64,000 bases of DNA. Source: Clostridiales bacterium UBA7103 (lineage in GTDB: Bacteria; Bacillota; Clostridia; Oscillospirales; Oscillospiraceae). Positions within the stretch are counted from its first letter, which is position 1, and the number at the start of each line of letters is the position of its first letter. This document shows positions 35,066 to 42,836 of the stretch, one piece after another. The DNA is taken from assembly GCA_002493305.1 (NCBI GenBank), contig DKYJ01000039.1, forward strand, positions 4,273 to 68,272. Reading direction: 5' to 3'. The notes beneath the pieces were generated by a model that did no database searches, was not told where the DNA came from, and worked only from the letters and a program-made list of their open reading frames with translations. Position numbers and translations under genes: made by a program.

Positions 35066-36298
35066 ATGGCAGTGAAGGACTCACCGGGAAAACGGGCTCT
35101 TGCCATTACATATTCGCTTGGTGTTATGCTCGTGTGGCTGTTTCGCGGCCGTCTGTTCGCTCTTGATGAATATGGGGTGCTTTCTCCGTTTATGCAGGCA
35201 GTTACAGACATCTCGATTTCGATGTATGCAATACTTGGATTTTTCCTTCTGCTCCTGCTCCTTGGAATGCCAAATGGCTGCACGGCAACCCGCGAGGGCT
35301 TGCTGAAGGCCGGATTTACAAACCACGCGGGCGAGGCTCCCTTCCTGATTTCAAAGCGGAAGGACTCTGTAAATCCCGATCTAACAGTCTGGGAGTTTGA
35401 CCCGTGCGGAATCCCATTGGGGGAATGGGAGGACAAAAGAGCCGAAATTGAAACCGCGCTGAATATCACAATAGCAAAAATCACATGGGCAGAGGGGCGA
35501 AAAATTATCCGCCTGTACTCTGCCCCGGCTGAAAGTGATTTTCCGGCTATGCTGCCTTGGGATGATAAATACCTTTCACCGGAAAATTTCGTCTTGGTGC
35601 TTGGGCAAAGCCTCACCGGGCCTGTGACAGTCAATCTGGCACATATTCCACACATTTTGCTTGGCGGCTCCACCGGGAGCGGCAAAAGCGTGCTTCTGAA
35701 GCTGCTGCTCATGCAGTCGCTCCGCAAGGGCGCAGAGGTCTACATATCAGACTTTAAGGGTGGCGTGGATTTTTCAGAGGTCTGGCATGATAGATGCCAT
35801 ATGTGCTTCACTGAGGAGACTCTGCTTAACACTCTTGACCGGCTCACGGCAGAGCTGGAGCAGCGCAAGGCGCGGCTGGCTGAAACCGGCTGTGCAAACC
35901 TTGATATATACAACTCGGCAACAGGCGAAAACCTCCCCCGGCTGATATTCGCCTGTGATGAAGCGGCGGAGGTTCTGGATAAAACCGGGCGGAGCAAAGA
36001 GGATAAGGAGCTGCTTAGTAAAATTGAAAACAGACTTGCCACTATTGCCCGTCTGGGCAGAGCCTTTGGTATTCATCTGATTCTCGCCACTCAGCGCCCG
36101 GATGCCAACATTATCCCCGGTCAAATCAAAAACAATTTGGATTTCAGGGTGTGCGGCAGAGCCGACAATGTCCTCTCGCAAATCATTCTTGACAACACAA
36201 GCGCTGCCGAGCTCATCCCAAAAGACGCAAGAGGCCGCTTTGTTCTCTCGGACGGGACGGTGTTTCAAGGGTATCTATTCAATGAAGAGCAGCTTTGA
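35066..36298 (+). CDS. FtsK/SpoIIIE-type DNA translocase (TcpA-like coupling protein)
   Basis: At least 410 residues. Two membrane segments (RALAITYSLGVMLVWLF and ISMYAILGFFLLLLLLG), then a motor domain with Walker A GGSTGSGKSVLLKLLLMQS, Walker B RLIFACDEAAEVLD and LILATQRPDANIIPGQIKNN. Such proteins bring element DNA to a secretion channel. The start is a puzzle: 35066 has no ribosome site, while an AGGGAGG at 34973-34979 points to 34988, where an ATA stands in frame, overlapping the rep stop. An ATG there, as in an ATGA overlap, would give 26 more basic residues. Confidence 0.88.
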   Translation: MAVKDSPGKRALAITYSLGVMLVWLFRGRLFALDEYGVLSPFMQAVTDISISMYAILGFFLLLLLLGMPNGCTATREGLLKAGFTNHAGEAPFLISKRKDSVNPDLTVWEFDPCGIPLGEWEDKRAEIETALNITIAKITWAEGRKIIRLYSAPAESDFPAMLPWDDKYLSPENFVLVLGQSLTGPVTVNLAHIPHILLGGSTGSGKSVLLKLLLMQSLRKGAEVYISDFKGGVDFSEVWHDRCHMCFTEETLLNTLDRLTAELEQRKARLAETGCANLDIYNSATGENLPRLIFACDEAAEVLDKTGRSKEDKELLSKIENRLATIARLGRAFGIHLILATQRPDANIIPGQIKNNLDFRVCGRADNVLSQIILDNTSAAELIPKDARGRFVLSDGTVFQGYLFNEEQL

Positions 36299-36390
36299 TC
36301 ACGGGGAGGACAGCCCCTCCCCAGTCTATGTGAATAAACCTCGAAAAAATGGCGGAAAATATTGGCAGGGAAAAGGAGCGTGATACATCG

Positions 36391-36648
36391 TTGGAGGTCA
36401 ATGTCAGGGACGGCAGAAAGCTGGTTGAGGTCTGGCTCAATAGCAGCGAGAAGTGGGACGCTGAGCTGCGGGAACGGCTCAGGCCGCTGTACCGCAGGTA
36501 CAAAGAGCAGGGCTATCTCGTGGCGGTGTTCGAGTCCGGCGAGCAGGACTTGACGGAGCTTACGAGCGCGCTGCTCTGTGACCACCGGCAGCGCAGCGCC
36601 CAGCGTGAAGTCGCGCAGGAGCGGCAAACCGGGCCTGTCATCGGGTGA
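36391..36648 (+). CDS. Small hypothetical element protein
   Basis: 85 residues with a TTG start 12 bases after AAAAGGAG; an ATG at 36349 is in frame but has no ribosome site. The product begins MEVNVRDGRKLVEVWLNSSE, has charged helices, and ends with LTSALLCDHRQRS. Short proteins like it recur in clostridial integrative elements near ftsK and rep; I know no function. It follows ftsK by about 90 bases and faces the fic gene. Confidence 0.6.
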   Translation: MEVNVRDGRKLVEVWLNSSEKWDAELRERLRPLYRRYKEQGYLVAVFESGEQDLTELTSALLCDHRQRSAQREVAQERQTGPVIG

Positions 36649-36668
36649 TTCATCCAATGTATCAAGTC

Positions 36669-37646
36669 TCAGCGGTACGCCCAGTGCCCGCCCTCACGAT
36701 ATTTTGTCAGCTTCCCTTCCTCGGTCAAACTCGCAAGAATGCGGTTCGCTGTCGCCGCCGACACATCGCAAAGCGTACGGACATCGGCATTCATGATGAA
36801 ATCATGGGTTTTTAAGTATGCCTCGATTTTGCTCAAGCGGAGAGCTGCCTTATCCTTTGGTGCATTGCTCATTTCATCGCTCGTTTTGATTGCCTCAATG
36901 AGCGATGCTTTGATGGCTGAAAGCATGAATTCAATGAACTGCGTGGATTCACCGGCATTATTGGAGGCATTGATGGCTGCGTAATATTCCTTCTGTCGGT
37001 CATGGACAATAGATTCCACCGGCAGCCACGCAAAAGCCGGCTTCCATTTAGAAAGCAGCAGCGTATGCCAAAGGCGGCCAAGGCGACCGTTCCCGTCGGC
37101 AAAGGGGTGGATAAGCTCAAGCTCATAATGGAACACACAGCTTTTTATCAGCATATGCACATCGCTGTTTTTGACCCAATCCAGCAGCTCCATAACCAAA
37201 TCCGGGACATACTGCGGCAGTGTTCCGAAGTGCAGAATATTGCCCTGCTGATCGACAACACCCACAGACCGGGTGCGGAACACGCCCGCCTCCTCCACCA
37301 AGCCCCGCATCATGATGCCGTGGGCAGTCAAGAGGTCATCGACGGAGTATGGGTCGAGCTCATCCATGCGCTCATAAATCTCATAGGCATTTTTGACCTC
37401 GGCAATGTCCTTGGGCGGAGCTAAAACCCGCTTGCCGTTCAGCACCGCTGTCACCTGATCCAGACTGAGCGTGTTTTGCTCGATGGCGAGCGAACCGTGA
37501 ATGGTTCGTATCCGATTGCTGCGGCGCAATGTCGGGTTTGCGGAGAGCCGATTTGCCGAGGACAGCCTGCCCAGCAGCTCCGCGATTTCCGCGACAGACG
37601 CAATCATTGAATTTGTAATTTCAAACGGCGGCTTTTTGTTCTTCAT
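36669..37646 (-). CDS. Fic-domain AMP-transferase, class II type
   Basis: 325 residues. The catalytic motif HPFADGNGRLGR (His180 to Arg191) is complete. A self-inhibition helix is present at the N-terminus: Ser52-x3-Glu56 in HGSLAIEQNTLS, which places it in the class with an N-terminal inhibitory motif. The C-terminus is a winged-helix-like region (ADVRTLCDVSAATANRILAS). Fic enzymes attach AMP to Ser, Thr or Tyr of target proteins. It lies opposite to its neighbours in the element and may be cargo or a host-interaction gene. Confidence 0.92.
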   Translation of the reverse strand: MKNKKPPFEITNSMIASVAEIAELLGRLSSANRLSANPTLRRSNRIRTIHGSLAIEQNTLSLDQVTAVLNGKRVLAPPKDIAEVKNAYEIYERMDELDPYSVDDLLTAHGIMMRGLVEEAGVFRTRSVGVVDQQGNILHFGTLPQYVPDLVMELLDWVKNSDVHMLIKSCVFHYELELIHPFADGNGRLGRLWHTLLLSKWKPAFAWLPVESIVHDRQKEYYAAINASNNAGESTQFIEFMLSAIKASLIEAIKTSDEMSNAPKDKAALRLSKIEAYLKTHDFIMNADVRTLCDVSAATANRILASLTEEGKLTKYREGGHWAYR

Positions 37647-37726
37647 TTTGTACCTCTCAAACTGACAGAGTTAGTATATTATAGCCCACATCGCTCATTT
37701 CATCAATCATTTTTTGCTTCACATAT

Positions 37727-37754
37727 AAGGTCGGAGCTTTATAGCTCCGGCCTT
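37727..37754 (+). terminator. Hairpin upstream of rhuM promoter
   Basis: AAGGTCGGAGC (37727-37737) pairs with GCTCCGGCCTT (37744-37754) with one G-T pair, then CATTTTG. It insulates the rhuM-recombinase promoter from upstream transcription. Confidence 0.55.
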
Positions 37755-37764
37755 CATTTTGCTG

Positions 37765-37793
37765 TTGCTTAGTGCGGGGACTTGTGATACAAT
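37765..37793 (+). promoter_or_regulatory. Sigma-A promoter of rhuM and recombinase
   Basis: TTGCTT (37765-37770), a 17-base spacer and TACAAT (37788-37793), 54 bases before the rhuM start. It is the only good promoter seen ahead of the two coupled genes. Confidence 0.65.
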
Positions 37794-37847
37794 ATTATCT
37801 AATAACAGAAACCGAACCTGAACTTAAAATGGACAGGAGGAGATATT

Positions 37848-38864
37848 GTGGGAAATGAGCTGCTGCCCAGCGGGGAGATTTTACTGTACAACAACGGCGG
37901 AGAGAAGGAATTTGTCAGCGTTATCTTTCAGGACGAGACTTTTTGGCTGAGTCAGAAAGGCATGGCAGAGCTGTTCGACACTTCAAAGCAGAACATCAGT
38001 CTGCACATGAAAAACTGCTTCGCCGAGGAGGAACTGGACAAAGAATCAGTTGTCAAGGATTTCTTGACAACTGCCGCAGACGGAAAAAACTACAAGACCC
38101 AGCATTATAACCTCGACGCCATCATCGCCGTGGGCTACCGCGTCAACTCCAAGAAGGCCACGCGCTTTCGCCAGTGGGCGACAAAGACGCTGAAGGAGTA
38201 CATCACCAAGGGCTTTGTCCTCAACGATGAAATGCTCAAAAACGGGCGGAGCTTTGGCCGGGATTATTTTGACGAGCTGCTTGAGCGCATACGGGAGATT
38301 CGCGCCAGCGAGCGGCGGGCATACCAGAAAATCGCGGACATCTTTGAGCAGTGCAGCTATGACTACGACAAAGACAGTGAGACTACCAAGGCCTTCTACG
38401 CCTTTGTGCAGAACAAGCTGCATTACGCGGTCACCGGTCAGACAGCGGCGGAGATTATCGCAGGCCGGGCTACGCTTGAAAGCCCCACCATGGGGCTGAC
38501 CACATGGAAGGGCGCGCCGGATGGGAAAATTCTCAAAAGCGACACGCTTATCGCCAAAAACTACTTAAACGAAAAGGAGCTTGCCCTCCTTAACCGGCTC
38601 GTCACCATGTTCATCGACTATGCCGAGCTTATGGCAGAGGAGGAACAGCCCATGAGCATGAAGGACTGGCTCGCGGAGACTGACCGCTTCCTCACATACA
38701 ACCGCCGCAGGGTGCTGGATGGCAAGGGCAAAATCTCCCGCGAGGCGGCGGAGAAGAAGGTGGGCGATATATACGCGCAGTTTCGCAAGAAGCAGGACGC
38801 CGACTACATCTCCGAATTTGACAGGCAGACCGCCAAATATCTGAGGGGTGAGCGCGATGATTGA
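37848..38864 (+). CDS. rhuM: RhuM family protein
   Basis: 338 residues. The family hallmark is visible in FWLSQKGMAELFDTSKQNIS, LHMKNCFAEEELDKESVVKD and AIIAVGYRVNSKKATRFRQW, a DNA-binding BRO-N-like region, with a helical C-terminus. RhuM was first named in Salmonella as a virulence gene; its biochemical role is unknown and it is frequent in mobile elements. GGAGGAG precedes the start. Its stop overlaps the start of the recombinase gene, so the two are co-translated, which suggests a role in control of recombination. Confidence 0.9.
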   Translation: MGNELLPSGEILLYNNGGEKEFVSVIFQDETFWLSQKGMAELFDTSKQNISLHMKNCFAEEELDKESVVKDFLTTAADGKNYKTQHYNLDAIIAVGYRVNSKKATRFRQWATKTLKEYITKGFVLNDEMLKNGRSFGRDYFDELLERIREIRASERRAYQKIADIFEQCSYDYDKDSETTKAFYAFVQNKLHYAVTGQTAAEIIAGRATLESPTMGLTTWKGAPDGKILKSDTLIAKNYLNEKELALLNRLVTMFIDYAELMAEEEQPMSMKDWLAETDRFLTYNRRRVLDGKGKISREAAEKKVGDIYAQFRKKQDADYISEFDRQTAKYLRGERDD

Positions 38865-40998
38865 AAAATTCGACATTGCCGGTTACTGCCGCATATCAGT
38901 AGACGAGGAGCTTGACCGGGACAACACCTCCATTGAAAACCAGAAGGCCATCATTGAGGACTTTGTGCGGCAGAAATTCTCGGACTCGACCCTGAGCTTC
39001 TTTGAGGACAGGGACAAATCGGGCTACACCTTCGACCAGCGCCCAGGCTATCAGGCAATGCGCCGGGAGCTGATGAGCCACAAAAAGGACATCCTCATCG
39101 TCAAGGACTTTTCCCGCTTCTCCCGCCGCAACAGCCGGGGCTTGGTTGAGCTGGAGGACTTGAGGGACGCAGGCGTGCGTATAATCTCCATCGGGGACGG
39201 AATCGACTTTCCGAATGACGACGACTGGCTGAAAATCCAGTTCCAATTCCTGATAAACGAAATGCCGGTGACCGACACCAGCAAAAAGGTAAAATCCGTC
39301 ATCCGGCGCAGGCAGCAGGACGGCAAGTGGCTCTGCGCCGCGCCCTATGGATACATTCTCAACGCCCGGCAGGAGTTTGAAATTGTCCCCACCGAGGCGG
39401 AGATAGTGCGGGAAATTTTCAGGCTCTACATCGACGGCTGGGGCTACAAGAAGATTGCAAACCACCTCACCGAGCAGGGCGTGCCCACGCCGCGCATGGC
39501 CGAGCGGGAGCGCAAGGAGCAGGAGGGCAAAACCAGCAAGCGCCCTGTCAAGGCGGAATGGGCCATCGTCACGGTGCAGGGCATTATCGACAACGATTTT
39601 TACATCGGCACGCTCCGACAGGGCAAATACACCCGGCGGAAGATAAACGGCAAGGAACAGCGGCGGGACGAGTGGGAACACATCGTCATTGAGCACCATC
39701 ACCAGCCCATCATTGACTACCGCACCTTTGCCACCGCCAGGGCCCTGCGCGAAAGCCGCTCCACCGCCCACTACCGGGGACAGAAGAAGTACGACAACAG
39801 CTACTCCGGCTTTCTCGAGTGCGGCGACTGCGGCGCGCCCATGTTCGCCATGAGCCGCCGGGACATCAAGGACGCCTACCGCTGCGGCACCTACCACCGC
39901 CGGGGCTTAAAGGGCTGCACCAGCCACCACATCCGCGTGGATAAGTTAGACGAGCTTGTGAAGCTCTATGTGCAGAAGGTAAAGGAAAACTCCGCCGCCA
40001 TGCTGGAGCGCCTGAACGCCGACCTTGCGCGAGAGCAGGAGGATTTGGATGAGACTGAGCGGGCGGCGGAGAATCTTGACGCCACCCTGCTTGACCTTCA
40101 GGAGGAGCTGAAAGCCACAAAGCGCCAGCGCATACGCGACCTGATGAAGCATCCGGAGCAGGAGGCCACGCTTGAGCAGACCTATGACGAGCTGGAGGAC
40201 GACCTTGTGCGCCGCATTGAGGGCATACAGCATCAGCTTGACCTGACGCAGGATAAGAAAAACACCATCATCCGGGTAAACCGCGTGGCAAAAACCGCCA
40301 TGGAGGTCTTTGACGAAATCCTGCAAAAGCCGAAGCTGGAAAGGCGCGATCTTCAGCTTATCATTGAGAGGATAAAGGTCTTTGAAGACCACATCGAGAT
40401 TCAGCTCAAGGCCGATATTGACGCCATCCTCCAGAGCGGCACACTGCCCGAGGAGCAGAAAAGCCCGCCGCCCTATGAAATCCAGATAATTCAGGAGAGC
40501 GACAAGCATAATAACAAGGTTTTCACTGTCAAGGTTGTCAGTGACGGTGACCCGTTGGAGATATTCACAGATAAGGATGGGGAGCTTATTTTCAAGAAAT
40601 ACTCGCCCATTGGTGAGCTGACTGATTTTGCCGCGCAGATCTGCGACAGTCTCCGCCGCTCGACGGACGGCATAGCTGCCGTATGCGACAGAGACAGCAT
40701 CATCGCCGTGGCGGGCGGGGGCAAGAAAGAGCTTCTTGACAAGCCCATCAGCCAGCAGCTGAGCGATATAATGGACAACCGCGCCGCCTATCGCCACTCA
40801 AGCGGCGGCAGCAGCACCCCCGTGTCCGATATGGACGACAAATACTGTCTGTCTGTGGCCGCCCCCGTCATATCCGAGGGAGATATAATGGGCTGCGTGA
40901 TGTTTCTCTCTCCCAAGGGCAGCGCCCCCTGCACGGAGGTCGAATACAAGCTCGCCCAGACCGTGGCGATTTTCCTCGGCAAGCAGATGGAAGACTGA
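38857..40998 (+). CDS. Large serine recombinase fused in frame to SpoVT C-terminal domain
   Basis: 713 residues. Residues 1 to about 564 form a large serine recombinase: catalytic Ser14 in GYCRIS, DRDKSGYTFDQRPGYQAM, KDFSRFSRRNSRG, the recombinase domain (GYKKIANHLTEQGVPTPRM), a zinc ribbon (ECGDCGAPM ... YRCGTYHRRGLKGC) and a coiled coil. From Asp565 the frame continues as SpoVT: GDPLEIFTDKDGELIFKKYS, PIGELTDFA, AVCDRDSIIAVAGG and KKELLDKPI, the GAF-like sensor part. The junction is the attR site. In the circular element the same frame would end 24 residues after Asp565, giving 589 residues. GAGGGG at 38843 supports the start. Confidence 0.94.
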   Translation: MIEKFDIAGYCRISVDEELDRDNTSIENQKAIIEDFVRQKFSDSTLSFFEDRDKSGYTFDQRPGYQAMRRELMSHKKDILIVKDFSRFSRRNSRGLVELEDLRDAGVRIISIGDGIDFPNDDDWLKIQFQFLINEMPVTDTSKKVKSVIRRRQQDGKWLCAAPYGYILNARQEFEIVPTEAEIVREIFRLYIDGWGYKKIANHLTEQGVPTPRMAERERKEQEGKTSKRPVKAEWAIVTVQGIIDNDFYIGTLRQGKYTRRKINGKEQRRDEWEHIVIEHHHQPIIDYRTFATARALRESRSTAHYRGQKKYDNSYSGFLECGDCGAPMFAMSRRDIKDAYRCGTYHRRGLKGCTSHHIRVDKLDELVKLYVQKVKENSAAMLERLNADLAREQEDLDETERAAENLDATLLDLQEELKATKRQRIRDLMKHPEQEATLEQTYDELEDDLVRRIEGIQHQLDLTQDKKNTIIRVNRVAKTAMEVFDEILQKPKLERRDLQLIIERIKVFEDHIEIQLKADIDAILQSGTLPEEQKSPPPYEIQIIQESDKHNNKVFTVKVVSDGDPLEIFTDKDGELIFKKYSPIGELTDFAAQICDSLRRSTDGIAAVCDRDSIIAVAGGGKKELLDKPISQQLSDIMDNRAAYRHSSGGSSTPVSDMDDKYCLSVAAPVISEGDIMGCVMFLSPKGSAPCTEVEYKLAQTVAIFLGKQMED
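40534..40555 (+). other. attR: element right arm plus core in spoVT
   Basis: Right inner arm GTTGTCAGTGACGG (40534-40547), centre TGAC and the beginning of resumed spoVT. GACCCGT (40549-40555) equals 9213-9219. Arm and left counterpart (9216-9229) are inverted repeats with one mismatch. Confidence 0.85.
40549..40998 (+). pseudogene. spoVT: spoVT 3' part (sensor domain), displaced by element
   Basis: Codons for Asp-Pro then LEIFTDKDGE to the stop are the C-terminal 149 codons of SpoVT. They have no start of their own and are now read as the tail of the recombinase. Added to residues 1-33 at 9120-9218 they give a 180-residue protein, close to the 178 of B. subtilis SpoVT, with no base gained or lost at the joint. 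Confidence 0.92.
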
Positions 40999-41036
40999 AC
41001 CGCCATACCCTGCGTCAAAGAAATACTGAAATATGT

Positions 41037-41074
41037 AAAAAGGGATACAGCAAAAAAATTGCTGCATCCCTTTT
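41037..41074 (+). terminator. spoVT terminator
   Basis: AAAAAGGGATACAGCAA pairs with TTGCTGCATCCCTTTT (one mismatch), with T-rich end, 39 bases after the spoVT stop. It now ends the recombinase transcript. Confidence 0.8.
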
Positions 41075-41203
41075 ATTACTCTATCTTTCAGACCAATATA
41101 GCGGTCAATATTTTGTCCAAGTATAGCATAGAATACAAGAAATTGCAAGCAATACTGGTCATTTTTCGATTGCTGAAGGGTCAAAACAAGCGGGAGCGGG
41201 CAA

Positions 41204-41452
41204 ATGGAGCAAAAACTAAGACGCGATTTGAATATGGGTGGAAATCTCCGCAGGCTCAGGCTTGATTTCGGTCTGTCGCAGGAAAAGCTGTGCGCGGAGC
41301 TTCAGCGCCGGGGCTGTGACATCGGGCGCAGCACCTATGAAAAGTACGAGAGCGGCGAGCTGAACATCCGCATAAGCGTCCTTGTCACGCTGCGCAAAAT
41401 CTACGCTTGCAGCTATGACGCTTTCTTCGAGGGCTTGGATGAAAGATTATAA
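41204..41452 (+). CDS. XRE-family HTH regulator
   Basis: 82 residues with one HTH covering most of the protein: GGNLRRLRLDFGLSQEKLCA, ELQRRGCDIGRSTYEKYESG. A GGGAGCGGG site precedes it. It lies outside the element, beyond the spoVT terminator, as a single gene. Target unknown. Confidence 0.82.
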   Translation: MEQKLRRDLNMGGNLRRLRLDFGLSQEKLCAELQRRGCDIGRSTYEKYESGELNIRISVLVTLRKIYACSYDAFFEGLDERL

Positions 41453-41720
41453 ACCGTCCAGCATTTTCATAACAACCCGGGGCAGTTAATTCGTCCTCTC
41501 TACACTCTCCATGTGCATATCTGTACACAGCTAACAGCTTTTTTCTACAAGCTGAAAACAGCATCTTCGATCTGAAGATGCTGTTTTCAGTATACGCTCC
41601 CTCCCACCGTCGCAGAGCCCGGCGTCAGCGGGTCTGCGGCGGAAAAGGAAGAAGGAACGAATGGATATGGATTTTGCCGAGCTTGCGAGGGAAAAGGAAT
41701 GGAATTCGTTTCTTCTGACG
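41453..41720. other. Intergenic region with strong hairpin
   Basis: Apart from the 17-bp hairpin at 41552-41590 no gene is supported. A short ORF from 41661 runs antisense into the lipoprotein gene and is not trusted. Confidence 0.5.
41552..41590. terminator. Bidirectional terminator, perfect 17-bp stem
   Basis: CTGAAAACAGCATCTTC (41552-41568) and GAAGATGCTGTTTTCAG (41574-41590) are perfect complements around GATCT, with A and T runs inside the stem that serve both strands. It stands between the convergent HTH and lipoprotein genes. Confidence 0.8.
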
Positions 41721-42818
41721 CTACAGCGCGGGTTCCGTCCATTCGCCGCCGGAGGGTGCTCCTCCACCGCCCCCGCCGCCGTAATAATTATACACAACAG
41801 GCTGGTCGTTGACCTGCTCAACGGCGATATAGCCCATGCTCCCATCTGGCAGAGACACAAGATAGCAGTCCCCCAGCTCGGCAAGCAGTGTCAGCTCCGT
41901 GTTCATGGCGGGGCTGTCAAGCAGCTCACCCCTAAGGTAAAGGCTGCGAAAAACCTCGGCTCCCGAGGCCGCGTAGCCTGTCCTGCTCTCAAAGGGCACC
42001 TCCCCCTCAAGCAGCAGGCAGCGCTTTTCCACCGTAGCAAGAACGCCGTCAATATATAGCGTGCAGAGCTCATCCTCCTGAGAAAGCAGGCGCACCTGCT
42101 CCCCGCGCTTGTAAACCGCAGCGTAAAGCTCCGCCGTGGCTGAGATCACACGGGCAGCCGCACCGCTCTCTGTACCATACAGGGCCGGGTGAGCGATGCC
42201 GGTGGCTCTAAATGCTTTTCTGGACTGCGCGCCGAGGCTTATATCGCCGCCGTCAGCACCGCCGGAGGGTGCGGAACCGCCTCCCCCACCGCCGCCGGAG
42301 TAGTTATAATACTGTATACGGCTGTCGCTGAGCATTTCGGCAGGTACATAACCCAGAACCCCCTCAAGCTCCGCAAGGCAGCAGTCTCCCAGATCCGCGA
42401 GGATCTGAAGCTCGGTATTTGTGTCAAGCACCCGCTCCGGTTCGCCACGGAGCAGATAGCCGGTGAAAAACTCCGCGCCGCTTTTGGCATAGGCCGTGCG
42501 CGGCTCTGCTTCCTCCTCGCCGTCGAGAGCCACAAGGCGCTTTTCAACATATCCCCTGCCCTCAGCGCAGTTGACGATATAATAACCCTCCCACTCGTCC
42601 TCGACCTCAAGCTCCTCCCCGCGCTCCAGCACGGTCAAAAGCGCGCGGGCTTCAAGAGTGACGACCTCCGCTCCGCTGGTCTGCGGAGTAGGCGTGGGGG
42701 TAGGAGTCGGTTCGGGCGTCGCGGTTGGCTCGGGGCTGGGCGTCTGCGCGGGCGCGGGCGCGCCGCAGCCGCTAAGCAGCATAACCGCGCAAAGGCATGC
42801 GGCAATTATTTTCTTCAT
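41721..42818 (-). CDS. Lipoprotein with two SH3-like repeats and Gly-rich tails
   Basis: 365 residues. Lipoprotein signal MKKIIAACLCAVMLLSGCGA with lipobox LSGC; Pro/Thr-rich linker (TPEPTPTPTPTP). Two related repeats follow (about 50-165 and 220-340), each with RG.L.VL....ELxxLxDLGDCxLxxLEG-like bacterial SH3 strands, each ending in a Tyr/Asn stretch and seven glycines: YYNYSGGGGGGG near 175 and YNYYGGGGGGGAPSGG near 350. Likely an outer-face envelope protein binding wall or partner. Stop codon is TAG. It lies 18 bases downstream of the transglutaminase-like gene and is probably co-transcribed with it. Confidence 0.75.
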   Translation of the reverse strand: MKKIIAACLCAVMLLSGCGAPAPAQTPSPEPTATPEPTPTPTPTPQTSGAEVVTLEARALLTVLERGEELEVEDEWEGYYIVNCAEGRGYVEKRLVALDGEEEAEPRTAYAKSGAEFFTGYLLRGEPERVLDTNTELQILADLGDCCLAELEGVLGYVPAEMLSDSRIQYYNYSGGGGGGGSAPSGGADGGDISLGAQSRKAFRATGIAHPALYGTESGAAARVISATAELYAAVYKRGEQVRLLSQEDELCTLYIDGVLATVEKRCLLLEGEVPFESRTGYAASGAEVFRSLYLRGELLDSPAMNTELTLLAELGDCYLVSLPDGSMGYIAVEQVNDQPVVYNYYGGGGGGGAPSGGEWTEPAL

Positions 42819-42836
42819 ATCTTATCTCCTGTAATT

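Noticed and set aside
38896..40797. Minus-strand frames opposite the recombinase
   Set aside because: Shadows of the recombinase gene; no start sites or domains.
41661..42059. Plus-strand ORF starting MDMDFAELAREKEWNSF with a fair ribosome site
   Set aside because: Most of it lies antisense to the lipoprotein gene and its composition mirrors that gene; only the first 20 residues look protein-like. Too weak to call.
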